Assembly (NCBI GenBank): GCA_017625775.1
Contig: JAGAKE010000002.1
Coordinates: 124,001-188,000 of the forward strand
Direction: 5' to 3'
Source of the DNA: Fibrobacteraceae bacterium
GTDB lineage: Bacteria; Fibrobacterota; Fibrobacteria; Fibrobacterales; Fibrobacteraceae
Length of the DNA stretch: 64,000 nt
Made by a program: the position numbers and the translations under genes. Under the pieces are notes generated by a model. The model saw only the letters and a list, made by a program, of their open reading frames with translations, searched no databases and was not told the DNA's origin. Positions 17,512 to 26,310 of this stretch are shown here, piece by piece. The stretch's first letter is position 1. Every line of letters starts with the position of its first letter.

Positions 17512-18710
17512 TGAACGATAATAAATCGCAGTCCAAAAGAACAGTTCGGACTACTTTGAATCGCAAGTTTGGAGTCAGTGAAAAAGCTTTCGAAAGAAAG
17601 TATTCAAAAACTGAATCTTCTTTATCAAAAGACAGAACTGAACAAAAAGAAGGTGGCTTTGCTCCACGTTCATTCGGTAATAGAAAACAAGAATCAGAAG
17701 GTCGCTCTTTTGATAAAAGAGGTCGTTTCGGAGATAAACGTTCATTTGGTGAACGTAGATCTTTTAGAAATGACAATCGTCGTTCGTTTGACAAGCGTCG
17801 GGTATGGAAAGAAGAGGATGCTCCTATTTATAGACGTCGTCCAGAAGAGAAACCAAAGCCAGATTTTGAAACTCAAAAAGATGAACGAATTCTTGAGGAA
17901 AATGTAATCCAAGCAACAACTGCTTCCGATGAAGTGGTTCCTCCATGGTTTAAGAAAATTTTAGCGCTAACTACTGAAAAGGGTAGAGAACGAGAAGGTA
18001 ATTTCTTGGGTGAAGGAATCCATGTAGTTCAAGAGTTGGTCACTCATCATGCTGATCAAGTTCTTGCGGTTTATTATGCAGAATCTTTTCAGAACACGGA
18101 GTTGCTTGATTTAGTTCGTGCCTCTGGCATTCGTTTGCATGATATTTCTGATGAATTAATGGAAAAAGCATCCACAACTGTGACTTCACAGGGAATTTTT
18201 GCTGTATGTCGTCAAGCAAGCCGCAGGCCAAATTATGAAACGAGCCGCAGCGTAATTACTATTGTAGATGCCGTCCAAGATCCAGGAAATTTAGGTACAC
18301 TTTTCCGCACTAGTTTAGGTTTTTCCTCTGGCGGAATGATCCTTGGAAAAGGAACCGTAAGTGCGTTTAATCCAAAAGTTGTTCGTGGTTCTTCGGGTAC
18401 ATTTTTGCGTGTTCCTTTTGAATCAGATGCTGATTTAATTGAACGAATCAATTTCCTTCGTCAAAAAGGGTATTTGATTGTAGCAACTGATTTGCATGCT
18501 CGTCAATCTTTAAGAGATTTACCTCCAAGAAAATTGAAAAAGATTGCATTCTTGGTAGGTAACGAAGGGGCTGGTACTAATTCTTACTTAATTGAATTAG
18601 CTGATGAAACTGTGAAAATTCCAATGAGCAGTGAATTAGAATCTTTAAATGTAGCCGTAGCACATGGTATTTTGTCTTACGAAATAGCGCTTTTGCAAAA
18701 GGATATCTAA
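17511..18710 (+). CDS. SpoU/TrmH-family RNA 2'-O-methyltransferase with a basic disordered N-terminus
   Basis: Transfers methyl from SAM to a ribose 2'-OH of rRNA or tRNA. The C-terminal half is a SPOUT knot: VDAVQDPGNLGTLFRT (motif 1), LVGNEGAGTNSYL (motif 2) and PMSSELESLNVAVAHGILSYE (motif 3). A substrate-binding domain (about 150-235) precedes it, as in RlmB/TsnR-type enzymes. The first 130 or so residues are unusual: low-complexity, highly charged, with repeated RSF units (RSFG, RSFD, RSFR) among Arg, Lys, Asp and Glu, and probably disordered and RNA-binding. The ATG overlaps the dxs stop by one base. Target nucleotide is not predictable here. Confidence 0.88.
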   Translation: MNDNKSQSKRTVRTTLNRKFGVSEKAFERKYSKTESSLSKDRTEQKEGGFAPRSFGNRKQESEGRSFDKRGRFGDKRSFGERRSFRNDNRRSFDKRRVWKEEDAPIYRRRPEEKPKPDFETQKDERILEENVIQATTASDEVVPPWFKKILALTTEKGREREGNFLGEGIHVVQELVTHHADQVLAVYYAESFQNTELLDLVRASGIRLHDISDELMEKASTTVTSQGIFAVCRQASRRPNYETSRSVITIVDAVQDPGNLGTLFRTSLGFSSGGMILGKGTVSAFNPKVVRGSSGTFLRVPFESDADLIERINFLRQKGYLIVATDLHARQSLRDLPPRKLKKIAFLVGNEGAGTNSYLIELADETVKIPMSSELESLNVAVAHGILSYEIALLQKDI

Positions 18711-18711
18711 A

Positions 18712-19578
18712 ATGGCAAATACATTTTCTTCAACTTTAGAACAAAGAATTGCTGATTGTGGAAATCCAATATGCCTTGGTATGGATCCAGTTTTAAAATT
18801 GATTCCAGCAAAAGGGGATTCCGCAGAAGAAAAAATTTATCGATTCTATAGTGATATTTTAGAAGAATGTGTGCGCCGAAATATTTTTCCAGCAGTGGTA
18901 AAACCAAATAGTGCTTATTACGAGTGTGTTAGTGTTGAAGCATTGACTGTGTTAAAAAAGCTAATTCATGATTATCGTCAGGAAAAAATTCCTGTTGTTT
19001 TGGATGCAAAACGCGGAGATATTGGTAAATCTAGTGCGGCGTATGCGAATGCTGCTTTTCAAGTGTATGGTGCAGATGCTGTAACGGTGAGCCCTTGGAT
19101 GGGAGCTGACTCTGTAGGTCCGTTTTTAAATCATGAGCTTCAATGTGGCGTTTATGCTTTGCTGCGGACAAGCAATAAAGGTGCTGCTGATTTTCAAGAT
19201 TTGCCTGTAGTAGAAAAGGATAGAGCTTTTTATGCTGTGGCAGAAAAATTGATTGAATGGGACAACGGAAATTTAGGAGCTGTTGTTGGAGCAACCAATT
19301 TACAAGAAATGGAAAACATTACACGTTTCTTTGCGGAACGGAATCATGAAATTCCTTTTTTGATTCCAGGAGTTTCTATTTCAGGTGTTCCTGGCGGACA
19401 AGGCGGTGATGCAGTTTCTGTATTGAATGCAATTCGTCAAGGTGGTGGAAAAAGAAATTTCCATGTGTTAAACAGTTCTAGCGGATTGAATTATGCTTGG
19501 CAAGCGTCTAATGAACCAGATCGATACGCTTCTTTATGTGTAGATGCTTTAGAACGTCTAGCTGATTCTTTGCACTAA
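18712..19578 (+). CDS. pyrF: Orotidine 5'-phosphate decarboxylase (type 2)
   Basis: Final step of UMP synthesis. The 288-aa protein belongs to the longer type 2 subfamily. It has GMDPVL near the N-terminus, AVVKPNSAYYE, and the catalytic VLDAKRGDIGKS with Asp98, Lys100 and Asp103. Phosphate-binding IPGVSISGVPGGQGGD follows near residue 220. A Shine-Dalgarno AAAGGA sits seven bases before the ATG, inside the previous gene's end. It closes the four-gene run that starts at ispA and ends at a bidirectional terminator. Confidence 0.95.
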   Translation: MANTFSSTLEQRIADCGNPICLGMDPVLKLIPAKGDSAEEKIYRFYSDILEECVRRNIFPAVVKPNSAYYECVSVEALTVLKKLIHDYRQEKIPVVLDAKRGDIGKSSAAYANAAFQVYGADAVTVSPWMGADSVGPFLNHELQCGVYALLRTSNKGAADFQDLPVVEKDRAFYAVAEKLIEWDNGNLGAVVGATNLQEMENITRFFAERNHEIPFLIPGVSISGVPGGQGGDAVSVLNAIRQGGGKRNFHVLNSSSGLNYAWQASNEPDRYASLCVDALERLADSLH

Positions 19579-19597
19579 TAAATTGAAAAATTCTAAA

Positions 19598-19624
19598 AAA
19601 GCGAAGCTCTAAAGGCTTCGCTTT
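19598..19624. terminator. Bidirectional terminator between pyrF and GH9
   Basis: The 10-bp stem AAAGCGAAGC / GCTTCGCTTT is flanked by As on the left and Ts on the right, so it can stop transcripts from both convergent genes. Confidence 0.85.
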
Positions 19625-19666
19625 AAATTTTTTTGTTTGGGTGTAATAATTACTGTTTTGGATTTA

Positions 19667-21370
19667 TTATAACCCTTTTCCTTTTAGGTAACCATTGCCA
19701 TTATAGATAGAATACAAGGCTCCGGCTAAATAAGCAAGAGGAGCGTTCCAGTTAATAGCAACTTCATTTGTTGCATAACTACAACGATCGTCAGTATAGG
19801 CTAAAGCTGGTTTATTAGCGGCGGCATAATCATCACATTTCCAATTTTCAGGCCCAATGTCTTGCTTGCCGAGGTGAGGTCCGCCTACTAACATTCCAGG
19901 AATCGGGTCATCAACTAAATCAGATTCGCTCGGTCTATGGTGTGGGTTTTTAGGGCTGCGTGCTCCGAAACCAGTTACATAAGACATTTGGAACGGGTTT
20001 TTTCCAAGAAGGTAATCTAAACTCCGTTGAGCTCCATTTAAATATTCTGTTTTTCCTGTAAGATAATAAGCGTGCAACAAAATAATTCCGTTATTTGCCA
20101 TAGCACTATTTGAACCCCAATTCCAATTCCAAGGATGAGTCGGAAGTTTATAAGCTGAAGAGTCGCCAAGTTTTTTTAGATTGTCGGCTTCTTGTAATAG
20201 AATTTTTTGAGCAACTTTAGAAAGAGAATCTCCAAATGTTTTTTGGTCAAGAGCTATTCGATAAATTGCTAAGAAGTTTACGTCTCCCCACCATGGTCCA
20301 TTATGATTCATAGCGTTTTGTTTTAGCTCATCAAGATAATTCTTGTTCCCGGTAGCTCGGTAAAGTTCTGCCGCAGCAAATCGGAATTCGTCAAGTGCAT
20401 CTTCTGTTTTATGAACATAAGAGCCTGTTTCAACATCTTTTGGTTGTTCATAAATTATTTTGGGATTTTGCTTAGCCCATGTATAAGCTTTTTCGGCAGC
20501 AGTTAATAATTTTTTGGCGTATTGGGAATCAAACTTTTTGTAAATGGTGGAGGCTTGAGCCATTACTCCAGCAAAGTCAAGAGAGGCAACAGTATTTTTG
20601 CCAATAGCAAAACGTTCAGCAACATCTTGTTCTGGCATTACAGAACCACAAAATTTAAGAGATGTAAGTTTATGAAAAACGCCGCCATCTTTATCTTGCA
20701 TTGAAAGCATCCAATCAAGATTCCAACGAATTTCTTCTAACAAATTAGGGTAATTAGAAAATTCAACAGGAATGTTTAAAGAAAGAGAATCAAAAGTTTT
20801 TGGAAAGTGTTCGTAAAGTTCTAATAGAGTAAAAACGGTGATGCCAGAATTAACAATGTATTTGCCGTAATCGCCAGCGTCATACCAGCCTTTAGGGCTT
20901 TTTATAGCTCTTTTTTCTCCGTATATTTTAACTTGGGTGTCTGCATGCCCAGCGGCTCTAGCCCATTTCCCAGCAAATTTTGCTTCAAGGTTCATTCCTG
21001 CTCTTTGGTAATAGAACCATTTTAATGCACTTTTGGTTAAATCTAGATAAGGAGCTTTTTGAATTTCAAAGGGAGTTCCAATAAATTCATTAGCGCGTCG
21101 TAAACGATAAGTACCTGCTTTTTTTATTGAAGATAAATTAAAAACTTGTGTTTCTTCTCCACTTGCATCCCATTCTCCGACATAAGGAGCTTTCAAATTT
21201 AAAACAGATTTGCCGGTATTTAAATCATATACTTCTAATGGTGAAGCGTCATTACCTGGAATAACAACCGTTTTTTCTCCTTGTGTGGCAAAACCAAGTA
21301 AATTCATTGCTGGCATAGCAGCCAAAACAGAAACCGAAGCTAAAAGTGGGTAAATGAAAGTAATTTTCAT
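19667..21370 (-). CDS. Secreted GH9 endoglucanase
   Basis: Cellulase of glycoside hydrolase family 9. The first about 20 residues are a signal peptide. An N-terminal Ig-like domain (about 25-105, CelD_N type) ends in GTYRLRRANEFIGTPFEI. The (alpha/alpha)6 barrel follows: GWYDAGDYGKYIVNSG with Asp164 and Asp167 (base and water-orienting), NPHHRPSESD (His477/478, substrate binding) and NEVAINWNAPLAYLAGAL with the general acid Glu536. No carbohydrate-binding module or extra C-terminal domain is seen; it ends shortly after the barrel. It is monocistronic. The second GH9 gene in this window has the same layout plus a C-terminal tail. Confidence 0.95.
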   Translation of the reverse strand: MKITFIYPLLASVSVLAAMPAMNLLGFATQGEKTVVIPGNDASPLEVYDLNTGKSVLNLKAPYVGEWDASGEETQVFNLSSIKKAGTYRLRRANEFIGTPFEIQKAPYLDLTKSALKWFYYQRAGMNLEAKFAGKWARAAGHADTQVKIYGEKRAIKSPKGWYDAGDYGKYIVNSGITVFTLLELYEHFPKTFDSLSLNIPVEFSNYPNLLEEIRWNLDWMLSMQDKDGGVFHKLTSLKFCGSVMPEQDVAERFAIGKNTVASLDFAGVMAQASTIYKKFDSQYAKKLLTAAEKAYTWAKQNPKIIYEQPKDVETGSYVHKTEDALDEFRFAAAELYRATGNKNYLDELKQNAMNHNGPWWGDVNFLAIYRIALDQKTFGDSLSKVAQKILLQEADNLKKLGDSSAYKLPTHPWNWNWGSNSAMANNGIILLHAYYLTGKTEYLNGAQRSLDYLLGKNPFQMSYVTGFGARSPKNPHHRPSESDLVDDPIPGMLVGGPHLGKQDIGPENWKCDDYAAANKPALAYTDDRCSYATNEVAINWNAPLAYLAGALYSIYNGNGYLKGKGL

Positions 21371-21507
21371 AAATCCTCATTTAAATAATAAAACTTATTC
21401 TAAAAATTCTTTGTTTATGAAGATATACTTATATTTTGTAAAGCGTTTTAGCTCAAGTGTTTTTTTTGTATTCTTCAGTAAACAAGGTTGAAAAAAGTTT
21501 AAAAGCT

Positions 21508-22200
21508 ATGAACATTGAAAAAAGTGAAGTCAAAGCAGTCTTTTCAAATCAAGATGGTCCGCATACTAATCTGCAAGAATTAGTATTGAAATATATTCAA
21601 ACGAAATATTTGCGCCCAATTGCCGAGCATACACAAAAAGCTTTTGAACTTGCAAAGGAATTTGTGAAAAGGCGAAATTGCCCTATTATTTTAGATTCTG
21701 GTTGTGGAACAGGGCGTAGCACGCAAGTTTTAGCTTCAAAATATCCTAATTTAACCATTATTGGAGTTGATAAATCGGAAGTGCGTCTTTCTCGTTCAGG
21801 AATGCCTCAAAAAAATGTAATGTACGTGCGTGCGGAGTTGCTTGATTTTTGGCGGTTAGCTTTACAAGAGAAATGGCCTATTCAATACCATGCTTTGTAT
21901 TACCCGAATCCTTGGCCTAAAGAATCAGAGGCTGGGCGTCGTTTTCATTTGCATCCTATATTTCCCACATTGCTTTCGTTAGCTCCATATACAGAACTCC
22001 GTACGAACTGGGAAATTTATGCAGAAGAATTTTCAATGGCGGCTTGTTTGGCTTCTGAAAAAATGGGCCTTCATCTATCCATCGAAAAACATAATTTCCA
22101 ACCAACCATTCCAGAAACCGCATTTGAAGAAAAGTATGCAAAAGCAGGGCAAATTTTGTGGAAAGTTATTTGTAAAACGAAAAATACTTCTGTTTTTTAA
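21508..22200 (+). CDS. TrmB-like tRNA (guanine-N7-)-methyltransferase
   Basis: A class I SAM-dependent methyltransferase of 230 aa. The SAM-binding strand is ILDSGCGTGRST, followed by IIGVDKSEVRL. The TrmB hallmark YPNPWPK (usually PDPWPK) is followed by RRFHLHP where TrmB has RR..RR..P, and a late TNWEIYAEEF corresponds to the family's 'T D...Y' stretch. It would methylate G46 of tRNA; the changed P-N and the missing KxRH make this less certain than a textbook TrmB. The start is set at ATG 21508; the upstream GTG (21457) would add 17 poorly conserved residues. It is convergent with the next gene. Confidence 0.72.
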   Translation: MNIEKSEVKAVFSNQDGPHTNLQELVLKYIQTKYLRPIAEHTQKAFELAKEFVKRRNCPIILDSGCGTGRSTQVLASKYPNLTIIGVDKSEVRLSRSGMPQKNVMYVRAELLDFWRLALQEKWPIQYHALYYPNPWPKESEAGRRFHLHPIFPTLLSLAPYTELRTNWEIYAEEFSMAACLASEKMGLHLSIEKHNFQPTIPETAFEEKYAKAGQILWKVICKTKNTSVF

Positions 22201-22203
22201 TTT

Positions 22204-22779
22204 TTAAAGAACTACGAAACATCGTGCGTAGCTTACAAAAGAAGTATCAGTAGAATTTAAAACAGAAAAGTCGCCGTTATTTGAAAACTGCAAATTTCCA
22301 ATAATTACTTTTTCTTGACTTGAAAAAACTTCCTTAGGAATGTAGGAGCGCATAGCAATATTTTTACCATTTGAAACCATTTCTTTTAAATGAGAAATAT
22401 TTTCTAGTGAAGAAAATTCTGGTGGAGCGAGGCTAACCCAATCAAATGAATTTGAATAGGCTGATTTTGGACATGGAGTGTTAAATGGAAAAGTAGGATT
22501 TTTATATAAGCAGCCAAAATTTTCAGAGCAATTTAGTGAACCTGGTTTGTAACGGATGTTTTCCATAAAAAGAACATTATTGTGTTTTTTTTCAGTCCAT
22601 TGAATAGCGAAATATTTATTGGAGTCTCTTGAGTCTATGAATTGTATCCAACACTGATTTTTAGTTCCTGGAACTTTTGCTAAACAGGGAAATGCCTCCG
22701 TTTCTTTTGAAAAAAAGAGAAAAAGAAAAATAACACAAGAAATTAAAACACAAATAGAAGCAAAAATTTTGCGTTTCAT
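22204..22779 (-). CDS. Membrane-anchored or secreted protein of unknown function
   Basis: A 191-aa protein with a basic start (MKRKIF) and a strong hydrophobic stretch (about residues 6-24), which may be a signal peptide or an anchor. The extracytoplasmic part holds several cysteines (C32, C43, then four between about 83 and 103, and one near the C-terminus), suggesting disulfides. The ending SYARCFVVL is hydrophobic. No family is recognised, and the AT-rich codon use matches neighbours. It is convergent with the TrmB-like gene, three bases between stops. A real gene is supported by the signal sequence and by the undisturbed reading frame filling the gap. Confidence 0.6.
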   Translation of the reverse strand: MKRKIFASICVLISCVIFLFLFFSKETEAFPCLAKVPGTKNQCWIQFIDSRDSNKYFAIQWTEKKHNNVLFMENIRYKPGSLNCSENFGCLYKNPTFPFNTPCPKSAYSNSFDWVSLAPPEFSSLENISHLKEMVSNGKNIAMRSYIPKEVFSSQEKVIIGNLQFSNNGDFSVLNSTDTSFVSYARCFVVL

Positions 22780-22965
22780 AAAAACCTCTTACAGAAAGAG
22801 TATATAACAAGAATTCATGAGTAAAAAAAGAGTTTTTCACAAGTGTTCCAACTTGGAATAGTCTAAAATGGATTGTTTTTTTTGCTTTATCAACTTGTTT
22901 TTTGCTTTCAAAATTTACTTAGTAAAAAAAAGAGATATTTTACATACGTTGAGGCTTTAACTATA

Positions 22966-24945
22966 ATGAAACTTTTTGACGAACATTTTTTGCTTAGAAT
23001 TTTGCTTATCGTTGTAGGTACGCTTTTTTCAGTATTTATGGACGATCTAATAGCATTTGAGGCTCATCCTTATTGGATTATTCCTTATTGTGCTAGTGTA
23101 ACTTTTTTGTTTTTTACGGCTCTTTTTTACCGTTTCCCTCCTTCAATTTCATTAAATAAAATTCGTAAAGATTTAGAAGTTCCAGACCCTTCTACTAATA
23201 TGGGGCTTGTTCAATCAGATGGTTTACAACGTGCGTTAGAAGAAAAAGAATCTCTTTTGAATATGTTCTTTTCTCATTCCTCTGATGGTTTTTGGGTCTT
23301 TGATTTGCCAACTGGTAAAGTTCAATGGTCTGCAAGGGCTGCGGAACTTCTTGGTGTTCCTTTGGATGAATTGGGAACTTCTTTAGATAGTTTACGTAGC
23401 TTGATATTTGAAAGTGATTGGACAAAATTCAGTAATATGCTTTCAATATCATTAGAATCTAAGCAAAAATTTTCATTAGATGCTCGTCCAATTTTAGGAA
23501 AAAATATTATTGCAATTTCCGGAATTCCTCAGCTAAATGCAGAAGGGCGCCCTATTCGTTTATTTGGTTCTTTTGTTCCAAAAGCAGATATTCTTTCCTT
23601 TAAAAATCCATTCTTCTTAGATGAATTGACAGGGTTAAAAAATAGACGTTATTTCTTAGAACATTTAAAAGAAAAGGTTAGTTATTCCGAATTACACCAA
23701 GATTATTCATTCGCTTTGCTTTTAATTGATATTGATCATTTTGGTCGAATTAATGATGTTTATTCTCCGCAGTTTGGCGATTGTGTTTTAAAATTGATAG
23801 CGGAACGCATTGTATCTTCCTGTCATTCTCAAGATTGTGTAGCAAGAATTAGTGCCGATATTTTTGGTATTTTATTGCATGATGTTCCAATAGGAAAAGA
23901 TAAATCAGAATTAGTTGAGTTTGTTCAAAGTCTTCATTCAAAAATTCGACAACCACTTCAATTGGAAGGTAAAGAATTGCTGATTGGAGCGTCAATGTCG
24001 GTTATTTTAAATCGGGATTTAGATGCTAGTGAAGATTTGATGAGTCATGCGACAACGCTTTTGCATAATTTGAAATCTGGAGATTGTCGAGGAAATATTC
24101 AGTTCTTCTCTGGAGGTCTTCGAGAAAAAGCAATGCAGGTTTATCAATTGGAATATGAACTTCGCAAAGCAATTCAGGCAAAAGCATTTACTTTAGTTTA
24201 TCAGCCTGTGGTTGATATTGAACATGGAAATCGTGTTGTTTCCTTTGAGTCGCTTGTGCGTTGGAATAATTCAGAGCGAGGAATGGTTCCGCCATCAGAA
24301 TTTATTCCGATTGCAGAAGAAACTGGTTTGATTGTTCCATTAGGAGAACTTATTTTACGAGGTGCTTGCCGCCAGGCAAAAGAATGGGTGGATTTAGGTT
24401 ATTCCGATTTAAGAATAGCTGTTAATTTTTCTGCTAAACAATTTTCTCAAGGAGATTTAGTAAAAACACTTCAATCAATATTAGCAGAAACTGGTTTGAA
24501 CCCAAGGAATTTGAAAATGGAAATTACGGAATATACCGTAATGAATGATACTGAAAAGACAATAGAAATGATGCGACAATTAACGGCAATGGGAGTTGAA
24601 ATTTCCATTGATGATTTTGGAACGGGCTTTTCTTCACTGTCTTATCTAAAGAATTTCCCAGTACATACTTTGAAAATTGATAAGTTCTTTGTGGATTCTG
24701 CGGTGGAAAAAGAAGAAGATGCCGCGTTTGTTCGCATGATTATAGGAATTGCTAAATCCTTAAATTTGGAATTGATTGCTGAGGGTGTTGAAACAAAAGA
24801 ACAATTGGAATTTTTACGTTCTGAAGGTTGCTCTATGATTCAAGGCTATTACTTTAGTAAACCATTACCCCCGGCAGAAGTTTTAACATTCTTGCAACAT
24901 AGCAATGGTTTAAATCGCTCTTCTTCAATTAAACAACTTGCTTAA
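22966..24945 (+). CDS. PAS-GGDEF-EAL protein; probable c-di-GMP phosphodiesterase with a dead cyclase domain
   Basis: A 659-aa membrane protein. Two hydrophobic segments occur in residues 8-50, then a PAS-like region (about 85-190, with SSDGFWVFDLPTG), a GGDEF domain and an EAL domain. The cyclase motif is degenerate: where RxGGDEF should stand the protein reads RISADIF, so no cyclase activity is expected. The EAL domain keeps the catalytic set: FESLVRW (EAL as ESL), the ITE glutamate, DDFGTGFSSLSYLKN, LKIDKFF, AEGVET and QGYYFSKP. It should therefore hydrolyse c-di-GMP. The ATG at 22966 was chosen over a TTG 93 nt upstream. The stop overlaps convergent tatD by 4 nt. Confidence 0.88.
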   Translation: MKLFDEHFLLRILLIVVGTLFSVFMDDLIAFEAHPYWIIPYCASVTFLFFTALFYRFPPSISLNKIRKDLEVPDPSTNMGLVQSDGLQRALEEKESLLNMFFSHSSDGFWVFDLPTGKVQWSARAAELLGVPLDELGTSLDSLRSLIFESDWTKFSNMLSISLESKQKFSLDARPILGKNIIAISGIPQLNAEGRPIRLFGSFVPKADILSFKNPFFLDELTGLKNRRYFLEHLKEKVSYSELHQDYSFALLLIDIDHFGRINDVYSPQFGDCVLKLIAERIVSSCHSQDCVARISADIFGILLHDVPIGKDKSELVEFVQSLHSKIRQPLQLEGKELLIGASMSVILNRDLDASEDLMSHATTLLHNLKSGDCRGNIQFFSGGLREKAMQVYQLEYELRKAIQAKAFTLVYQPVVDIEHGNRVVSFESLVRWNNSERGMVPPSEFIPIAEETGLIVPLGELILRGACRQAKEWVDLGYSDLRIAVNFSAKQFSQGDLVKTLQSILAETGLNPRNLKMEITEYTVMNDTEKTIEMMRQLTAMGVEISIDDFGTGFSSLSYLKNFPVHTLKIDKFFVDSAVEKEEDAAFVRMIIGIAKSLNLELIAEGVETKEQLEFLRSEGCSMIQGYYFSKPLPPAEVLTFLQHSNGLNRSSSIKQLA

Positions 24946-25715
24946 ATTCCATAAACAAAGTGCGTGTTTTTTCGAATAACATCGTATAATTCTTCTATTT
25001 CAACATTTTTGATTTCAGCTAATTTTTCTGCAATAGCAGGAATCATTCCGCTATGAGCAGGAGTTCCACGGAATGGGACTGGCGCTAAATAAGGAGCGTC
25101 TGTTTCGAGAAGCATGCGCTTTAATGGAACTACGCTTGCGGCCATTCTTACATTATCGGCGTTTTTAAAAGTAATGATTCCTGTAAAGCCAATAAAAATG
25201 TTATCGCTAATAGAAAGTAATTTTTCTGCAAACGGCGCATTTGAAGTAAAACAGTGTACATGGATTTTTGTGTCGTTCAGAGGAGCATTTTTCAAAATGG
25301 CAAGGCTATCTTCTTCTGCTTCCCTAAGGTGCAGCACAAGCGCTTTTTGAGTTAAAAGAGCTTGCTTAAGTTGATCTTCAAAAACAATACATTGCTCGGT
25401 TTTATTTTCTTTCCCGTAATGATAATCTAAACCAAATTCTCCACAACCTACGCAACGAGGGTGACTCCAATAATCTGGAAGCAAATATTTTGCTTCATTG
25501 TAAGCGTTTGCGTATTCAGGGTGAACTCCGTAAGTGGCGTAAACATCGGCGTAGGATTCGCTTCTAATTCTGGCGTCTTCAAAATCATTAGGTGCACAGG
25601 CAACATGTATATAAGCTTCTGGAGCGAATTCTATTCTTTCGCGAAGAGAATCAAATGATTCAGCAGAGTGTTCTTCGTAAGTATCTAGGTGGCAGTGAGT
25701 ATCGATAAATGTCAT
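24942..25715 (-). CDS. tatD: TatD-family metal-dependent DNase
   Basis: Metal-dependent hydrolase of the amidohydrolase superfamily; TatD proteins act as 3'-5' DNases or D-aminoacyl-tRNA deacylases. The 257-aa length is typical. Metal ligands are visible in order: IDTHCHLD (His7, His9), GEFGLDYHY (Glu), VLHLREA (His), IHVHCFTSN (His) and LLETDAPYL (Asp). The ATG overlaps the greB stop by 4 nt, forming a greB-tatD operon. Its own 3' end overlaps the convergent EAL gene. Confidence 0.92.
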   Translation of the reverse strand: MTFIDTHCHLDTYEEHSAESFDSLRERIEFAPEAYIHVACAPNDFEDARIRSESYADVYATYGVHPEYANAYNEAKYLLPDYWSHPRCVGCGEFGLDYHYGKENKTEQCIVFEDQLKQALLTQKALVLHLREAEEDSLAILKNAPLNDTKIHVHCFTSNAPFAEKLLSISDNIFIGFTGIITFKNADNVRMAASVVPLKRMLLETDAPYLAPVPFRGTPAHSGMIPAIAEKLAEIKNVEIEELYDVIRKNTHFVYGI

Positions 25716-26182
25716 GGGTAAGTAACCTCAACAATTAAATATTCTAAAGTTCCTTTTGGAACAGACACTTTGACTGTATCGCCTTGTTTTTTTCCTATAA
25801 GAACCTTTCCTACTGGTGAAGAAATGCTGATTTTTCCTTGAAGAGGGTCAATTTCCTGGGGTCCGACTAGAGAATATTTTTTTTGTTTCTTTGTTTTTGT
25901 TTCTTCTAATGAAACCATCGCTCCAAATCGAATGGAGCCATCATTTGGTTCTGTTGTGGAAACAATTTTAGCGTCATCTAAAATTTTATCAAGAAAACGA
26001 AGTCTTTTGTCAATTTCTCTTAAGCGCATGCGACCATAAGTATATTCAGCATTTTCTGAACGATCGCCTTCTGCGGCGGCATCAGAAACACGTCGTTGCA
26101 CAGCAGGGCGTTCTGTATATTTTAAATGTTGCCATTCAGCTTTGAGTTTTTCAAAGCCATCTTTTGAAATTAGGTGAGCCAT
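25712..26182 (-). CDS. greB: Transcription elongation factor GreB/GreA family
   Basis: Rescues backtracked RNA polymerase by stimulating transcript cleavage. The 156-aa protein has the N-terminal coiled coil with RRVSDAAAEGDRSENAEYTYGRMRLREIDKRL, shown here in part: the loop Asp and Glu of GDRSENAEY sit at the coiled-coil tip that reaches the active site. The C-terminal FKBP-like domain (about 80-156) includes SISSPVGKVLIGKKQGD. REIDKRLRFL and the residues after it follow E. coli GreB more closely than GreA. ATG 26182 is chosen over a TTG three codons upstream. Confidence 0.9.
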   Translation of the reverse strand: MAHLISKDGFEKLKAEWQHLKYTERPAVQRRVSDAAAEGDRSENAEYTYGRMRLREIDKRLRFLDKILDDAKIVSTTEPNDGSIRFGAMVSLEETKTKKQKKYSLVGPQEIDPLQGKISISSPVGKVLIGKKQGDTVKVSVPKGTLEYLIVEVTYP

Positions 26183-26310
26183 AAGTCGCAATGTAGAAAG
26201 TTTTTAGACTTTATCACTTTATTATATCTAAAAGTATGTATGTCTTAGAAAGAAGTTTGTGAACAAAAACTCCCTTTCTTTTTTATTAGAAATAGCTACA
26301 TTTTTGTTGT

